From positions 1,364,001 to 1,428,000 of the forward strand of contig CP103027.1 in NCBI GenBank assembly GCA_024752435.1: a DNA stretch of 64,000 nt, given 5' to 3'. The position numbers and the translations under genes were made by a program. Source of the DNA: Allantophomopsis cytisporea. Lineage: Eukaryota > Ascomycota > Leotiomycetes > Phacidiales > Phacidiaceae. This document shows, piece by piece, positions 1 through 12,480 of this stretch. How positions within the stretch are numbered: the stretch's first letter is position 1; each line of letters starts with the position of its first letter. Below the pieces are notes generated by a model. The model had not been told where the DNA came from, did not search any database, and saw only the letters and a list, made by a program, of their open reading frames with translations.

Positions 1-1562
1 GTGGATCAACAGGTTTATCTCTGGAAGGCTTACCAGGAAAATTGCAACTGCATGTTCAAGATAATTCATGTCCCGTCCATTCAGAAGCAAATCTTCGAAG
101 CACATGCCAACTTGAGTTCGATACCCAAGAACTTGAATGCACTTATATTCGCCTTAAACAATGCGGCTATTGGTTCGATGTCAGATGAATACTGTTATAA
201 GGTAATGGGAGAGCCAAAATCGAAGGTGTTTCCTAGGTATATGGCGGCGACGCAGCACGCTCTTCTCCAGGCTGGGCTCTTAAAGACTTCGGATTTTGTA
301 GTGCTGCAGGCGTTTGTAATATTCCTTGTATGTCTTCCATCCTATTCTTAAAATTCATATTTCTGACCTTGCAATAGGTGATAGCTCAAACCATATTTGA
401 TCCATATTCCCTTCTAATTTTGACCGGAGTAGCCATGCGGATAGGTCAGCGCATTGGAATCCACCGGGATGGTACATCCCTTGGTCTCTCGATCTTCGAA
501 ACCGAAATGCGTCGTCGATTATGGTGGCAGATATACGCTCTCGACGGACAAGTAAGTCGTCTAGCTGGCGCCGGCGGTTCCATCCAAGTATTCTCCTGGG
601 ACACCAAATTCCCACTCAACATTGATGACGCAGATATTTCGCCAGAAATGACAGTGCCGCCCACTGAGCCTACTGATAGAAATACAGAAATGCTCATCTG
701 TATGCTCAAATGCGAGATGTGCAAATTCATGCAAAGCCAAAAAAGTCGACAACACCAACAGCAAGGATGGCAAAACTTTACATCCCATAGTGGGTACACG
801 ATTGAAGAGCGTGACGCGGCTGCCGATAAATTTGAGCAGATGCTGCAAAACAAATACCTGAAATTCTGCGATCCGCTGAACCCTGAACACTTGCTCGCCA
901 TTATAATCGCGCGCTCAAACCTTTGCAAAATTAAGGTCATCCAGCACCACCCACGGCTGCGACCGAATATGCCTCCCGAGGAACTCGATATGGTCCTTAT
1001 GAATACTATCAAGATCATTGAGTACTCCAACCTCGTACACTCCACAAAGTCCATGCAGAGATACTTTTGGCATGTGCGCGCTGCCAATTTCCAATTCGAG
1101 ACTTTCATCTTTCTCATCAATGAGTTGCGGACACGCACGACAGGTGAAATCGCCGATAAAGCTTGGGTGCAAATCCACGAAGTCTTTGAGTACTGTCCAG
1201 AAATGATCACCAACACTCAAATTCAGTTATATGTCGCCTTGGGAAATCTAGTTTTGAAAGCCTGGGACGCGAGAGTTCGAGCCACTGGTCTGGAATTTGA
1301 GACGCCGAATTATGTGAAGACTCTACGATTGCAGAGGAACGAGGGAGAGTTGATCAAGAAGGAATTCAATGCTACGCATCAGCCGCAGATGCAGATTGCG
1401 AAGTCAAGGGAAGCTGATGGTGAGGCTTCTACCAACGGTTCTTCTCATCCTATGGTTGAAATGAGTCCTCTAGACTGGACATATTGGGATGATTTGCTGC
1501 ACGAATTTGATGTGCCCTTTGATGCTATGAATGGTACGACACGGGCTCGGGGTGGGATGTAA
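1..1562 (+). CDS. Fungal-specific transcription factor (Zn2Cys6-type regulator), C-terminal part
   Basis: This is the C-terminal part of a fungal_trans (PF04082-like) regulator; the 5' part with the presumed Zn2Cys6 DNA-binding domain lies outside the window. Exon 1 runs to 327, a 50-bp intron (GTATGT...ATAG) spans 328-377, and the frame continues in phase from 378 to the stop at 1562. Family hallmarks are the helix VAMRIGQRIGIHRDG followed by EMRRRLWWQIYALDGQ and an acidic, Trp-rich C-terminal tail (MSPLDWTYWDDLLHEFDVP). Such proteins are nuclear and often control nearby metabolic genes. The P450 and phosphatase downstream are possible targets, but nothing in the sequence proves it. The reading frame looks intact in the visible part. 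Confidence 0.85.
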
Positions 1563-3140
1563 GAATCACTATTTTGGAGTTAAAAGTGGAGTTTGGAGAT
1601 TAATTCTTTTGGTCTGGGAATTGTCGGATACACAGAATTACCGTAAAAATATTGAACTTGTATGCGTTTAAGGAAATTACATTCGGGGGAAATGCTCATA
1701 TATTGACTGTCTGAATCACACAATGTTCACAGCCGTTATAAGCTTTGACCTATTCGAATCTTAGTATCCGATTCCTTTCTTTGTCGCAGTAGTGTTCATG
1801 AAAAGTGCTCCTGCCGGGAAACTCAAATGCCGACGGACACCGTTGAGCATCTCGGCCCGGACAAGTGCGATTGCTACGATCTCCCCTGAGAGATTTTAGG
1901 GAGCCTTGAAAGTTTATTTATGCGACGCCGTATTGTCAACCAACGGTATCTATCGTATTTTGGGATCCCGTACCAATGCTCGCTCGCTATACCGGTAGCG
2001 GCCGAACGTGCTTGGTCCCAGAGAGGTAATGAAGCGCAGGACATATACTATTCTGGAGTCTGTATACGGAACACGCCAGGATAAGGCGGTTGGATCAATC
2101 AGCAGTGCTTCTTATCTTGTGCCATATTGCTTGGCTATATTTGAGTTTGAATCAGGAACGATCATAGCTCATTTCTATCGCTCAATTAACGTTGTAAGAT
2201 AATTGAAGCATGTACTTGGTTGAATGCTAGCGTTTGGAGGCCTACGTTTTGGTAATGCTTGCAAGATTTTGTTTCTCCATGTTGATAAGAGCTCAATTAC
2301 CTAAGAAATCGTCATTTTCGCAGTAATGCCAGTCTAAAGCGAATCATAGTGCCCAACTTGGAGAACATAGAGTTCTTAGTAGATGTCCGGTAAACAAACC
2401 TACTTCACAACTAATACGTTGAACACCTGTAGATGACGATACCATACCCATACAAAGTACATATGTACGAGAGAGGTGATTTCCCCACACGTGCCAAGCC
2501 AAGGTACGATGCATCAGTAAGGATAGGAAATTGGTCCGGAAAACGTGCACATATCTACCCCACTGTTGGGAGGTTAGAAGATAATTACTCCATGCTAGAT
2601 ATACAAAATGAGCAGCCTTGCCTTGTACAACCCTCAGGTGAAAGATTTAGTGCTTTTACGCCGTTATGGCAGAATATAGCTTCGTACTCTGTTTCTTAGT
2701 GACAAACTAGAACAGGCCCGGAACTCTGTACTCCTACAGACTGCGGCTTTCGGAACAGACTTTGGTAGCTCAAGCATCTGTCACGACTACGCGAAGCGGA
2801 CAATATGGGCAAAAAAACAGAAATCTACCTGTCGTGCCTGTATCGTGAACTGTGAGTTGCCAGGAGATCATAGTCACGGATCGACGGTCAAGTAGCGCAA
2901 CGCGAGTCTAACTTTTGCAAGGGAAATGCGCTGGGATGTCATCAATCCTTCGTCAACAAACGCAACCCGGATTTCCAAAGTAGATTCATAGATCCAGACT
3001 ACCTTTAAATACTGCGTATTGCTGCGGGCCCCAGTTTATAAGTATGTAAAGGCTAAGGTAGCAGTGTTTCCTACATTTCAGTTTTTCTTTCTCTCTTTCA
3101 ATCAGACTCTTTCTATTTTCCTTCGTAAAGGTCAAGCATA
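1563..3140. other. Intergenic, 1.6 kb, with phosphatase promoter at its right end
   Basis: No gene was recognised here; the short open frames lack family features. The right end looks like a fungal promoter: a TATA-like TTTATAAGT near 3037 and a long pyrimidine-rich tract (about 3070-3130) just before the phosphatase start. One copy of the 9-mer TACTGCGTA lies at 3010-3018. Confidence 0.6.
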
Positions 3141-4797
3141 ATGAAGGGAGCTGTCCTTGCACTAAGCCTTTCGGCGGCTGTCGAGACCGTCATGGCCGTG
3201 GATTTGCTCACGGACATCAACACCATCTCCCGATACTGGGGGCAAGTTGCCCCATATGCCGACAATGCCGATAATCACTTTGGTGTAGATTACGTCGGTG
3301 TGCCAGATGGTTGCAAACTCGAGCAAGCTCATCTCTTACAAAGACATGCTCAACGAGGACCGACTGGATATTTCGACGATGGGATCAATGATGAGCGCTT
3401 CGCGGAGAAGATCGCCAATTTTACCTCTACCAACAATGGCTCATTCACAGGCCCATTGGCTTTCCTCAACGACTACGAATACTTCCTTCCAAGTGGACTT
3501 CTGACCGGAGTTGGAGCTGTCACTGAGTTCACAGCTGGGGTCACTTTTTGGAATCGCTATGGAAGAGCCCTCTACGACGCTGTACCCGGACAGATGGCCT
3601 ACAATGCCTCCTTCGCCAATGGCACAGCAAGACCAAAGCCCCTCCTCCGCACCACATCTCAGTCACGTATGGAAAACACAGAAATCAACTGGGCATTGGG
3701 ATTCTTCGGTCCAAGCTTCCTCTCCACTCCGGACTTCACATTGGAAAATGCGACTTCAGCATACAACCTCCTTGTTATCCCAGAAGGTGGCTCTGAAAAC
3801 AATACCCTCGCCTCCTATGACTCCTGTTTCGGCGATTATGATGCCACAACTGGATATCTGGGCGATTTGATTCTAGAGAATTACATTCCTATCTACCTCG
3901 GCCCTGCTGCGGCCCGTCTTCAGCAATATGCTCCTGCCGGCTTCACCTTTACGCCCAACGATACCTATGCCATGCAATCTTTGTGCGCGTATGAGAACGC
4001 CTACATTGGGTCCTCTGACTTCTGCCCCTTCTTCACAACCGAAGAGTGGGATGGGTTCGAGAACACGCTCGACATTGAGTATTTCTACGATTATGGTTAC
4101 GGAAACCCAACTGGACGTTCTCAAGGCCTGGGATACCTTCAAGAACTCCTCGCTCGTCTTCAGAACCAATATATCACAAGCTCGAACTCATCGGTCAACT
4201 CTACCCTTGACAATAACCCAGACACATTCCCTCTTGGCCAGGAAATGTATGCGGATTTCTCCCATGACGATATTATTATCTCTGTTCTCACGGCCATGAG
4301 CATGGATTACTTCAACGACCCACCCACCATCTCCCAATTCCCACCAAACCCTAACCGGTATTACCTCCAATCATCCATTATAAGAAAAAGATAAAGATAT
4401 ACTGACTCCGCACAGCAACTTCATCCTGTCAAACCTCACACCCTTTGGCAGTCGCCTGGTGACCGAAGTCCTATCTTGTGACTCGCCCGATCCAGCTCCA
4501 GTAGCCAAATCCAAGACTTTCTATCCTTCCTCTTCTACCTCCGTCGAGTCCTCTAATTCAACAAAGTTCGTTCGCATGAGACTGAACAACGGCATCCTTC
4601 CACTTAACAGCATTCGCGGCGGCGCATGTGGTAATTCCACAAGTGGAAGAGTTGATGGGCTGTGCGCGCTCAGCGACTTCATCGCTAGTCAGAGTAATGC
4701 TTCCGCGCTTGCAAATTACGACTTTGCTTGCTTTGGAAACTATACGCTTACTGACGCGTTGGGAGGGAAGAACTATGATGGGACCATTTTTGAGTAG
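3141..4797 (+). CDS. Secreted histidine acid phosphatase (phytase-like)
   Basis: Two exons, 3141-4357 and 4416-4797, are joined across a 58-bp intron and give 532 residues. The protein starts with a signal peptide (MKGAVLALSLSAAVETVMA), so it is secreted. The phosphohistidine motif is R68-H69-A-Q-R72-G-P74, a variant of the usual RHGxRxP, and the second catalytic motif is S-H375-D376-D. Both diagnostic elements of the branch-2 histidine phosphatase superfamily are therefore present, and the length suits fungal phytases and acid phosphatases. The splice restores NRNFILSNLTPFGSRL, a conserved region near the C-terminus. Many N-glycosylation sequons (NxS/T) support extracellular location. Likely role: release of phosphate from phytate or other organic phosphates; the substrate cannot be told from sequence alone. 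Confidence 0.9.
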
Positions 4798-5193
4798 ATT
4801 TGATGTTAGTGTTGGGAAGATTAATAGTTTTGATACAGTAATGTAAAATTAATTGGTTTGGAATGAAAACGAGTGGGCAGGTTTTAGTGACGGTTGAACG
4901 GCTTTCAAGGTTTATTGTGTTGATGTGTGGTTTGCTGGAAGAATGAACAGTTCACCTGTACATACGGGTTGCTTACACTCATAGGATAGCTGCACAAATC
5001 ATGAGAAATAATTCGAGGCATATAAAAGACTAAGTGGCAACGGCTTTGACCGTTGGCCGACTGAATACTGCATCCACGAGTGTTATCGAATACATATCTA
5101 ATCACATTGATCAAATTTTAAATAACATTTCTTGGCAAGTCTTTTTCATTCATGTCTTCAAATTATCACTACCGAGAATTCCGAAGATCACCG
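4798..5193. terminator. Shared 3' region of two convergent genes
   Basis: This 396-bp interval separates the phosphatase stop (plus) from the P450 stop (minus) and must hold both 3' UTRs and polyadenylation signals. AT-rich stretches occur just after 4797 and near 5100-5130. No gene was seen. Confidence 0.5.
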
Positions 5194-7069
5194 TCACCCC
5201 GAAGCGTCTTCGATCAACTGCCTCTTGGATTCCGAACGAACACGCATAGCACAGGGGAAATGTTCAGGATGGCTTCACCTTCAATCAGTTGACAGTTCAA
5301 ACTTCCGGATTGCAGAACTCACCTCGTCAACCCCGGCGTCAGTTTCACCACAGGCGTAATCTCCACTCCGCTCTCGTCTACAGCCTTTTTGATATCGAAA
5401 GTTGCTAATAGCGTTGCCATCACGATCCACGCACTCGCCGCCCCAAGATACTGGCCTGGACATATTCTCCTACCAAATCCGAAATGCCCCACTGGGAACG
5501 GCTCCCCAGGACCGCCGTCTTCTCTTGAAACATAGCGCTCGGGATTGAAGCTATCGGGGTCAGTGTAGGTATGCTCGTCATGCGTCATAGCCAGTGCGTT
5601 AGCGATGACGAAGGATCCTTTGGGGATGAACATCCCGCGATAGACATCGTCCTTCAAGGACCGATGCGGGACTCCGAGAGGTGATACAGGTCCCCATCTG
5701 AGGGTTTCTTGTAGTACAAAGTTCAAATATGGAAGACGCTCACGGTCTTCGAAGGTTGGGAGACGGTCACCAATTACCGAATCGAGCTCTGCTTGGGCTT
5801 TCTTTTGCACCTCCGGATGGATCACCATGTTCAGCACGAACACTACTAATGTGGACCATACTGTGTCCTGTCCAGCGGCGTATATTGCCGCTGTGACGCC
5901 CTTGTAGTCATCTACCGTGAAATTCTGCGTGAATTCGTCGTCAAGGCCTTCGGATTTGTTCTTTAAGAGCATACTCAAGAAGGAGTGCTTCGCATTCCCA
6001 GTTTTCTGCGCGAAGTTAGATGATTTTGTATGAATTTATTGTGTTACATACCATTTGGTGTACCACTGCCTCGTATGGGACGTCGTGGATCTGGCGAATT
6101 GCCCATCTCCATTGACGAGCGAATTTCAACGACCAGGATCTTACCGCCCAATTAGGAAAATATCTCACTATCCTCTCATTAACATACAAGAGCATAGTGG
6201 CAAGGGTGGACTCAAGTTACCAAATGGAAAGAAATCAGTCAGGGTACCAGCGGGTGCACCACAGTGACCAAGTGCATAGGAAGCGTCCGTGGCCATTTGA
6301 ATATATGGGTCAGCGTCATCCTTGATGGTGACTCCAAAACCGATTCCCAGCACAATTGCGGTTGCGAATCTGATGTTATCAGAGTTGTTCCAAAATTATA
6401 GGATTCCAGACGCACCTTCTCATAAGCCGTTCCCAATCATCCGGGGTCTTTAATATACCACTCAGTAATTGACGTGCTTCTCTTTCCTGAAGACTTTGAT
6501 ACTGCACAATGCTTGACTTCGAGAATGATCTCTGGAGGAGTTTCCGGTGCAACCGGAATTTTGCACCCCATTGGAGGAAGGTTAACGTGAATTTCCAGCC
6601 TAACCTTTAAATGCATGAGTACCTTAGATATCTCTATATATTAGGCCCGGAAGACGTACACATGGAACAGAGCAAATCGTGGGCGATCGGCATAGTTCGC
6701 TCCTCTTCTATCAAGAAGATCTATGGCTGCTTGCACACTGTTTAGTACTATCATGGGCTGACCAAGCATTTCGAAATAAAGAACATCCGAGTCTGATCAA
6801 TCGGTAAGCATATCAACATATCATAAGGCACTAACTTGCCACAGCGTGAAAGCATTTGCTACCGGATACTGACCATATTTTTTCGACCAATCCTGATAAG
6901 CATTCTGAGCAAATTGACCTGGAATAATTCTCAAATGGCCCAGAATTGGTTCCTTTGGAGGACCCGGTGGTAATGGATATGGAGAGCGGCGTCCGAATAT
7001 ACTCTTCGAGGTCAGCTTTAGAACAGCGAGGGCTAATACGCCGGCAATAACCAAGGTGATGGAGAGCAT
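5194..7069 (-). CDS. Cytochrome P450 monooxygenase, 7 exons
   Basis: Exons on the minus strand are 7069-6874, 6792-6660, 6604-6416, 6369-6221, 6167-6052, 6005-5323 and 5272-5194; they total 1545 nt, giving 514 residues with every join in phase. The N-terminus is a membrane anchor followed by the proline-rich hinge PYPLPPGPP. The I-helix oxygen motif is AAGQDT (304-309), the ExxR is ETLR (361-364), and the heme-binding motif is FGFGRRICPG with ligand Cys443. It is therefore an ER-anchored, heme-thiolate oxygenase with all key residues. The overall look (FPNW in the middle, TSHPEHFPC at the end) resembles fungal P450s acting on secondary metabolites, such as the O-methylsterigmatocystin oxidoreductase type. 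The substrate is unknown. A single-exon reading would stop too early, at 5319; the last intron (5322-5273) adds the conserved C-terminus. Confidence 0.92.
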
Positions 7070-8892
7070 TATTGCTTGGTAATAGAACTAATCTGTGTAG
7101 ATAAAGGCCCGAGCCGTACCTTATATAAGGATGTCAATGCCAAGTCATCTTCAATTACTGAACGGCGGTTGATGATCACCACATTGTAGTTGGCCGTGGG
7201 CCATCAGTATCACGTTATCAGCCCTTATCATTTGAACTTAGAGTGTAACATCATGCACGTCAATCATCTGCCGATTTATCAGCAACCCCATGCAGAAAAA
7301 CTCAAGGACTGCGGAACAATGGCTTGTGGTTCGAGACTTTGAGTAATACTGTTGAAGGCACCAAAATTCTATGAATATGTATATAAGTATGTAGTAGTTG
7401 CTGTCAGACGACACGACGAATGTAGAGCTTGACAAGGATACTTGTAGTATGTACGAAATGCTCTCTGGATTGACGAATGATAAAAAAGAAACCTACCCAG
7501 TATAATTTGATCCACCTGATAAGACAACATTTTAGATTGAGAGGCGGAATAACTAAAAATTAATATTAAACGACGGAAGGACTTGGTCGTCGGAAAAAGC
7601 TCAAACCCAGCAAAATATATTTCTATTCTACTGAATAAGTAAATTAGAAAGCTGAAATAGACACAGTAACATAAGGTAATAATGTATGTTCACAGATCAG
7701 CTGTTCATCTCCGCAAGTCATCTACTCCAGTACAACACTCGCGCGAAACTCACGCAATGAATCATGATAACATCTCTAAGAAGATTTCTAGAGTATTAAC
7801 ATAGTAAGGAGGTTTATTGACAGTATATCACCATTACCCAGCCAGATAACTGCCACAAAGGGAACTTTTGTGAGGCGTTTATCTACGATTACGGTCATGT
7901 GTTTTGCATGTGATTCGCCCAATATTAAGTGATGCCTGAGGCTACATGAGGCGCGGGGAGATCTCGAACTCTCCACAACACAGCCAACGCCAGCAATGGT
8001 GATGACGATGGAACACTTGCAACGACACGAGAAATATCGAATGATATCAGACGAAAGATATCGATGTTGTAATTAGTGAGGCGGGTAGAAAAAGCCACCA
8101 TTCTCACCTGCCCCTTCTGAAAGGCTGGAAGCTATTCGAGCATTAAACTCACAGCATAACCATGAACAAGAAGAGTAATCCAATCTTACAGTGCAATTGC
8201 AGGTCTTCTGCATTACAGTCCAAGCTTGAAATAAATCCTCAAATCAGCATCGCATTGAAATGAATAGAGGAACCGTCCGCCGTCAGTGCAATGGCGGCGG
8301 CGATGGCAGGAATAAGAGCTCGAGCAAGGCTGGGAACATCGCTCGGTTACCGGCTGTTTCAAGGTGCCGTCGCATCATACAACTCAAGTCTCATAACCGT
8401 CTCTCATCTCTACACCACAACCGTGAACGCCACCTCCCAAAACACTTCCAAGAGTTCGTGTGTACCGCTGACAGTGACTGGAGCGTTCGCAGAACACATG
8501 AGATTGGTACAGTGTAGTTTGTCGCCGATGACCCGAAGATAAGGCGCATTTTTTCAAACGTTGCAAGCTTGATCGCCACGAGAAGGCTCATATGAGTCGT
8601 AGTGATATGGGTGTTCGACCCTTCATTCTCTTGGTATGCACGGTAAGTCTTGCCGTCAGTAGATGTACATAAGGTAGGTATCTTCTCGTATCTGGGTTCT
8701 GCAAGTTCTTTGAAAGACTTGACATTCGTTTTCAGTTGTGTATCTCAATTCAATTCTTGTTTACCATTCATCACGCAGGCTTGACGTCGCGCTTTACCAC
8801 CTTTTCAATCTTCTTACCAAATACTCAATCTTATTTTTCCCGCCTTCAAGAGCCTTTTTCACTCAAACCTTGTCATTGACAATTATTCCAAT
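7070..8892. other. Intergenic, 1.8 kb
   Basis: No gene could be supported. Short open frames exist on both strands (for example 8260-8542 plus, 7788-8107 minus), but they lack starts in context, splice-consistent extensions or family motifs. The stretch just upstream of 8893 is pyrimidine-rich and probably the promoter of the small secreted protein. The left end upstream of 7069 should hold the P450 promoter. Confidence 0.5.
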
Positions 8893-9472
8893 ATGTTCGG
8901 CGTTACCAAAATCTTCCTCTTCGGTGTGCTTTTGGCCGCATCAGCGAGTGCCAGAGCCATACCTGAGTACAAGGGTGATATCATCATTCGTGAAGACGAC
9001 ATCACAATTCGTGAGCCTGGTGACTTTATCTCGAAAGCAGCGAAGCCTGAAATTGGCATCCGCGGTACACGGGTAGTCAACCCAGACGCAGTCTCGTTCA
9101 CAACTTGCTCAAGCGATACCACAGCGATCAAAAGTCATGACATCAACGTCGCCATACTTGGCATCTGTGGAGGTATTGCGGGCACGATTGAGCAATGTGG
9201 AGGATCACCGACAACAACAACCGGCAGTTCAGGCACTGCACTGTTGACATTGACAGCCGCTACCAAAGGACAAACGATCGATATCACAAAGGGACGATGG
9301 GAAGGTTGTATGGCTGCTGCAGTAAGTCGTCTTATCATCCGGAATACTTGTATCTGTTGCTGATATTTTCGTCTAGCAAGCGGTTTGTGGAGATCAGGGT
9401 TTTACTTCTCAGTGTATCGGGGGAGCTAATGTCAATGCTGGAAATGTCAACTTCACGCTTGTTGCACAATGA
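8893..9472 (+). CDS. Small secreted cysteine-containing protein (effector-type)
   Basis: Two exons, 8893-9321 and 9377-9472, flank a 55-bp intron and give 174 residues. The first 22 residues (MFGVTKIFLFGVLLAASASARA) form a signal peptide. The mature part has six cysteines (TTCSS, GICGG, EQCGG, EGCMA, AVCGD, SQCIG), an even number compatible with three disulfides; the last two are contributed by exon 2, which supports the splice. The N-terminal part contains a short direct repeat with IIIRE and ITIRE. I recognise no named family. The size, secretion signal and cysteines fit fungal secreted effectors or small antimicrobial-like proteins, but this is inference only. Confidence 0.75.
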
Positions 9473-10412
9473 TACCAATAAGGCTGGGCCATAGATGGCG
9501 GGAAGTAACCGCCGAGAGAGGCTGGTAGTTGGGTCTGATGGATTGAGATGGTGCATCTTGGATGCGCGAATTGTATGATTTATGGTAAACTTCATGATTG
9601 ATGGGTCTGTTTGATCAGTACCTCTACACACTGTATATGTACTCTAGATGTCATGATTTATTTTTGCTGGAAATAGAGACCCTTCTGTCACAATGGAGTG
9701 TCCAAATACATCGAATTTATCTCACAATCTTTCGCAACATCAACTGGGTGTTTTGGAGTCGTTCCTCAGCACGTATCCTCGGACATGAATTTCCCGGAAG
9801 TTTTTATGATGGTTTAAGGGCTATGCGTGAAAATGTGCATCATCAATTAATCATGATCAGGTGTCACTCATCCATTAAACGGACATTGGTGAATATGTTA
9901 ATGTAATTACGCCTCGTCCATTCTGTGGCATGTATCTCAGAGAGGTTGGAGGTAAAGCTTTACTCGGCGTGCGGCGAGGTGTCCGCTTCGCGCTGCAGCA
10001 ACTCCATTAACACCTCGAAATTCGACCCCTTCTTTTCGATACTCCCAGCATTTCCAGGAAGATAATAATCAGCTTCATTCCACAAGGCTCAACCCCAACC
10101 TCAGTTCTCTTGATGAATAATACACTGGTCTCCACAGAAATTCTCTTGTATTGGGCTCTGCGGCAATGAAGCGGAGTCCAAATTTATCGTGACATGCATT
10201 CCAGAGCGTGGAAACCACTTTCTCATGGAGAATCAGGGAGGCTCTTTCCTCGACTTCACGACCACAACCTGCCACAGGAATCAAGGTATAGTATGTCTTC
10301 AGGTTTGTATAACTCTCCTCGAAGTCCCTCGTTTTATCTATGTTTTGGACTTCACTTCACAACTTTGCTCTACACTTCAATATTTGGCTTAATTCTATTG
10401 CTGCCAGACAAA
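9473..10412. other. Intergenic, 0.9 kb
   Basis: No gene recognised. The final 100 bases before 10413 are pyrimidine-rich and promoter-like. An open frame reads upstream of 10413 (from 10194), but the signal peptide begins only at the ATG at 10413, so the upstream part is taken as untranslated. Confidence 0.5.
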
Positions 10413-11788
10413 ATGTTTTCGTCTATCTCTCTACCATCGATTTGCTTTGCACTTCTTGCCCTGGTGCCTGATATCGATGCCCGTCCTCATCGAAATGTTC
10501 CAGAAGTTCAAGAACAAGTCAAATATGAGCGTGTAGCTCGTGAGCACAGGTTTGTGCAAATAGACAACCGTCAGATAAGTGCTGCCATAACAGCTCCAAC
10601 CGGTTACAATGGGACTGCAGCAAGTTCTCTTGCAACGCCGACGGCGACTGGATATAGCACTTCCACTGTCAGTCCTTTTAGCACAACCACATTAGGACCG
10701 CCAAATCGAGGCACTGCATCTTCCATTGTCACCAATACCATATCACTATACGAAAGCGATGGGTCAACTGCCTATGAGACCCTTACTACGAAAGTTTGCT
10801 CAACTGTCATAAGTGCCTTCTCATCAACTTTCACAGTTACCGATTGTGATCAGACCATTACTTTCTCCACGAGTACTGCGACATTCACTGCAGAAGTCGG
10901 CTCTGCTGCTAGTAGTGCAGCAGTTAGCGGTGCAGTCTTCTATTACGCCGCACCGTGGTATACACTTGAATTCTCTGATCCAACTGAAATCAGCCTTGTA
11001 GCCTGTGCCATCAACGCGAATGGTGATATATCCGACTGCCAGGAATTCTTGGAGATCTGGGAGGTCCATGTTAGCTATGTTGAGATTGTCAGCACTCGCG
11101 CAGTCACTGTTATTCAGACTTTTGATTCTGTAAGTAGAATTATATGACCAGTTCTACTATACTAGCTGACTCGACTTATAGCCTGCTGTCATTACAGTGG
11201 GAACTCAAATTACAAGTGTCAATGCCGGGACCTACACATTCTTGAAAAATGTGCAGCACACTACTACGATCACTAGCTCGTCGATTTCAAGATTTGTAAA
11301 ATTGGATCTTGGATCAGTCAGGCCTGTCACCAGCAAGGATGTGACAAGCTATCCAGTTCTGTCAACGACCATCAACTCATGTGGCGGCAACTCAGTAACT
11401 TCCACGGTCACCCTTCACTCCACGGTATTCAGCACCCAAGCCATTACTACCATTTACCTCAACGCAAGTGGCATCGCAACATCATTAAGATCTTCTACAA
11501 ATCCATCTGTATCTGCTACCCCGATCTCAGAGCAGCCTTCTATTACATCTACCTCTTCTATTGAGCCGTAAGTCCTCTTCATATTCCACAGTCAATCGCA
11601 GATCCTAATTAAGCAGAACAACAACAATAACTCTCCACCATACAATAACCCGCACTGTTACTGTGACACCAACGAAAAACGTTACGGGAACCGCATACTC
11701 TACCGGCATTATCAATTCTAGCTATGGGTCTAATAGCACTGTCGCCTTTCCAACCCCACCGGGTGTTCATCGAAGAATATATTTGTGA
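10413..11788 (+). CDS. Secreted Ser/Thr-rich cell-surface protein
   Basis: Three exons, 10413-11129, 11182-11567 and 11617-11788, total 1275 nt (424 residues), all in phase. The start is chosen at 10413 because MFSSISLPSICFALLALVP is a clear signal peptide. The mature protein is very rich in Ser, Thr and Val with repeated short beta-type stretches (TSTVSPFSTTT, TVTDCDQTITFSTST, TITRTVTVTPT) and several N-glycosylation sites, typical of heavily O-mannosylated fungal wall proteins. It has no clear GPI signal: the C-terminus (PPGVHRRIYL) is basic, not hydrophobic. Only a few cysteines occur (VCST, TDCD, VACA, SDCQ, NSCGG). No catalytic domain was recognised. It probably acts at the wall or in the matrix. 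Confidence 0.7.
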
Positions 11789-11989
11789 TCGCATGGAGCG
11801 AAATGAAACGAATGCGGATTATTTTGGGATGAAGCTTACGAGAACTTTGGAATTACTGTCTAATGTGTATATGACTTTATGAGCCGAATTGGAGCAGCAT
11901 ATTATTGCATGGAATATTCAGGTCCGTAGATATCAAGATTTACTAGAGAGTTTTAGCTTTATCAATGAAATTGTTAATGATTTGTATGT

Positions 11990-12480
11990 TGTTTATGTGC
12001 CCTGGTGTCTAGTTTGATAAAATTACGCTATATCCTCTTCTGATATCTAGAACAAAACGATATACCCAAACCTTTTGCAAAGGACATATACCCGAACCAA
12101 CACTATCTCTACTGTACTGTGTACATAACTGGTTAAGCTTTTGGTTTTAAAGGGAAGTTGATAGAGATTTTGTACTTTAAACTTCCTAATAAACAATAAT
12201 TAAGCTTTTATCATACCAAACAGGTTTAGCTAGTAGAGGAATCTGTATTTTAATATAGCAATAGAGTATCTATATAGCTTCTAAGAAGTATTAAATAACC
12301 CGATGTTACCTTTCTAGTACTTATATAGCTATAAGAGATATCTAGTTTATATTCTTCTAGAATAACGATCTAGAAGTGCAAAGCCTATAGATATACTAGC
12401 AAAATAGCGCTGTAAATTTCTACTACATACACTAAAATAACCGAAATATTGACTCGGAAAGTACTACTTACAGGCGTTCT
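11990..12480. repeat. AT-rich island, probable RIP-mutated relic
   Basis: Composition changes sharply to A/T with many TA dinucleotides (TATAGCTATAAGAGATATC-like runs) and no usable open frame. This is what repeat-induced point mutation leaves of a transposon copy. No terminal repeats or protein remnants can be recognised, so the element class is unknown. The surrounding 11789-13374 has no gene. Confidence 0.5.

Noticed and set aside
446..1220. Long minus-strand open frames inside the transcription factor gene
   Set aside because: They are antisense to a clearly coding plus-strand frame and carry no family motifs.
7921..7990. Possible minus-strand tRNA because of a GAGTTCGAGATCTC stretch resembling a B box
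   Set aside because: The T-stem and loop lengths do not fit, and no A box or acceptor stem could be paired.
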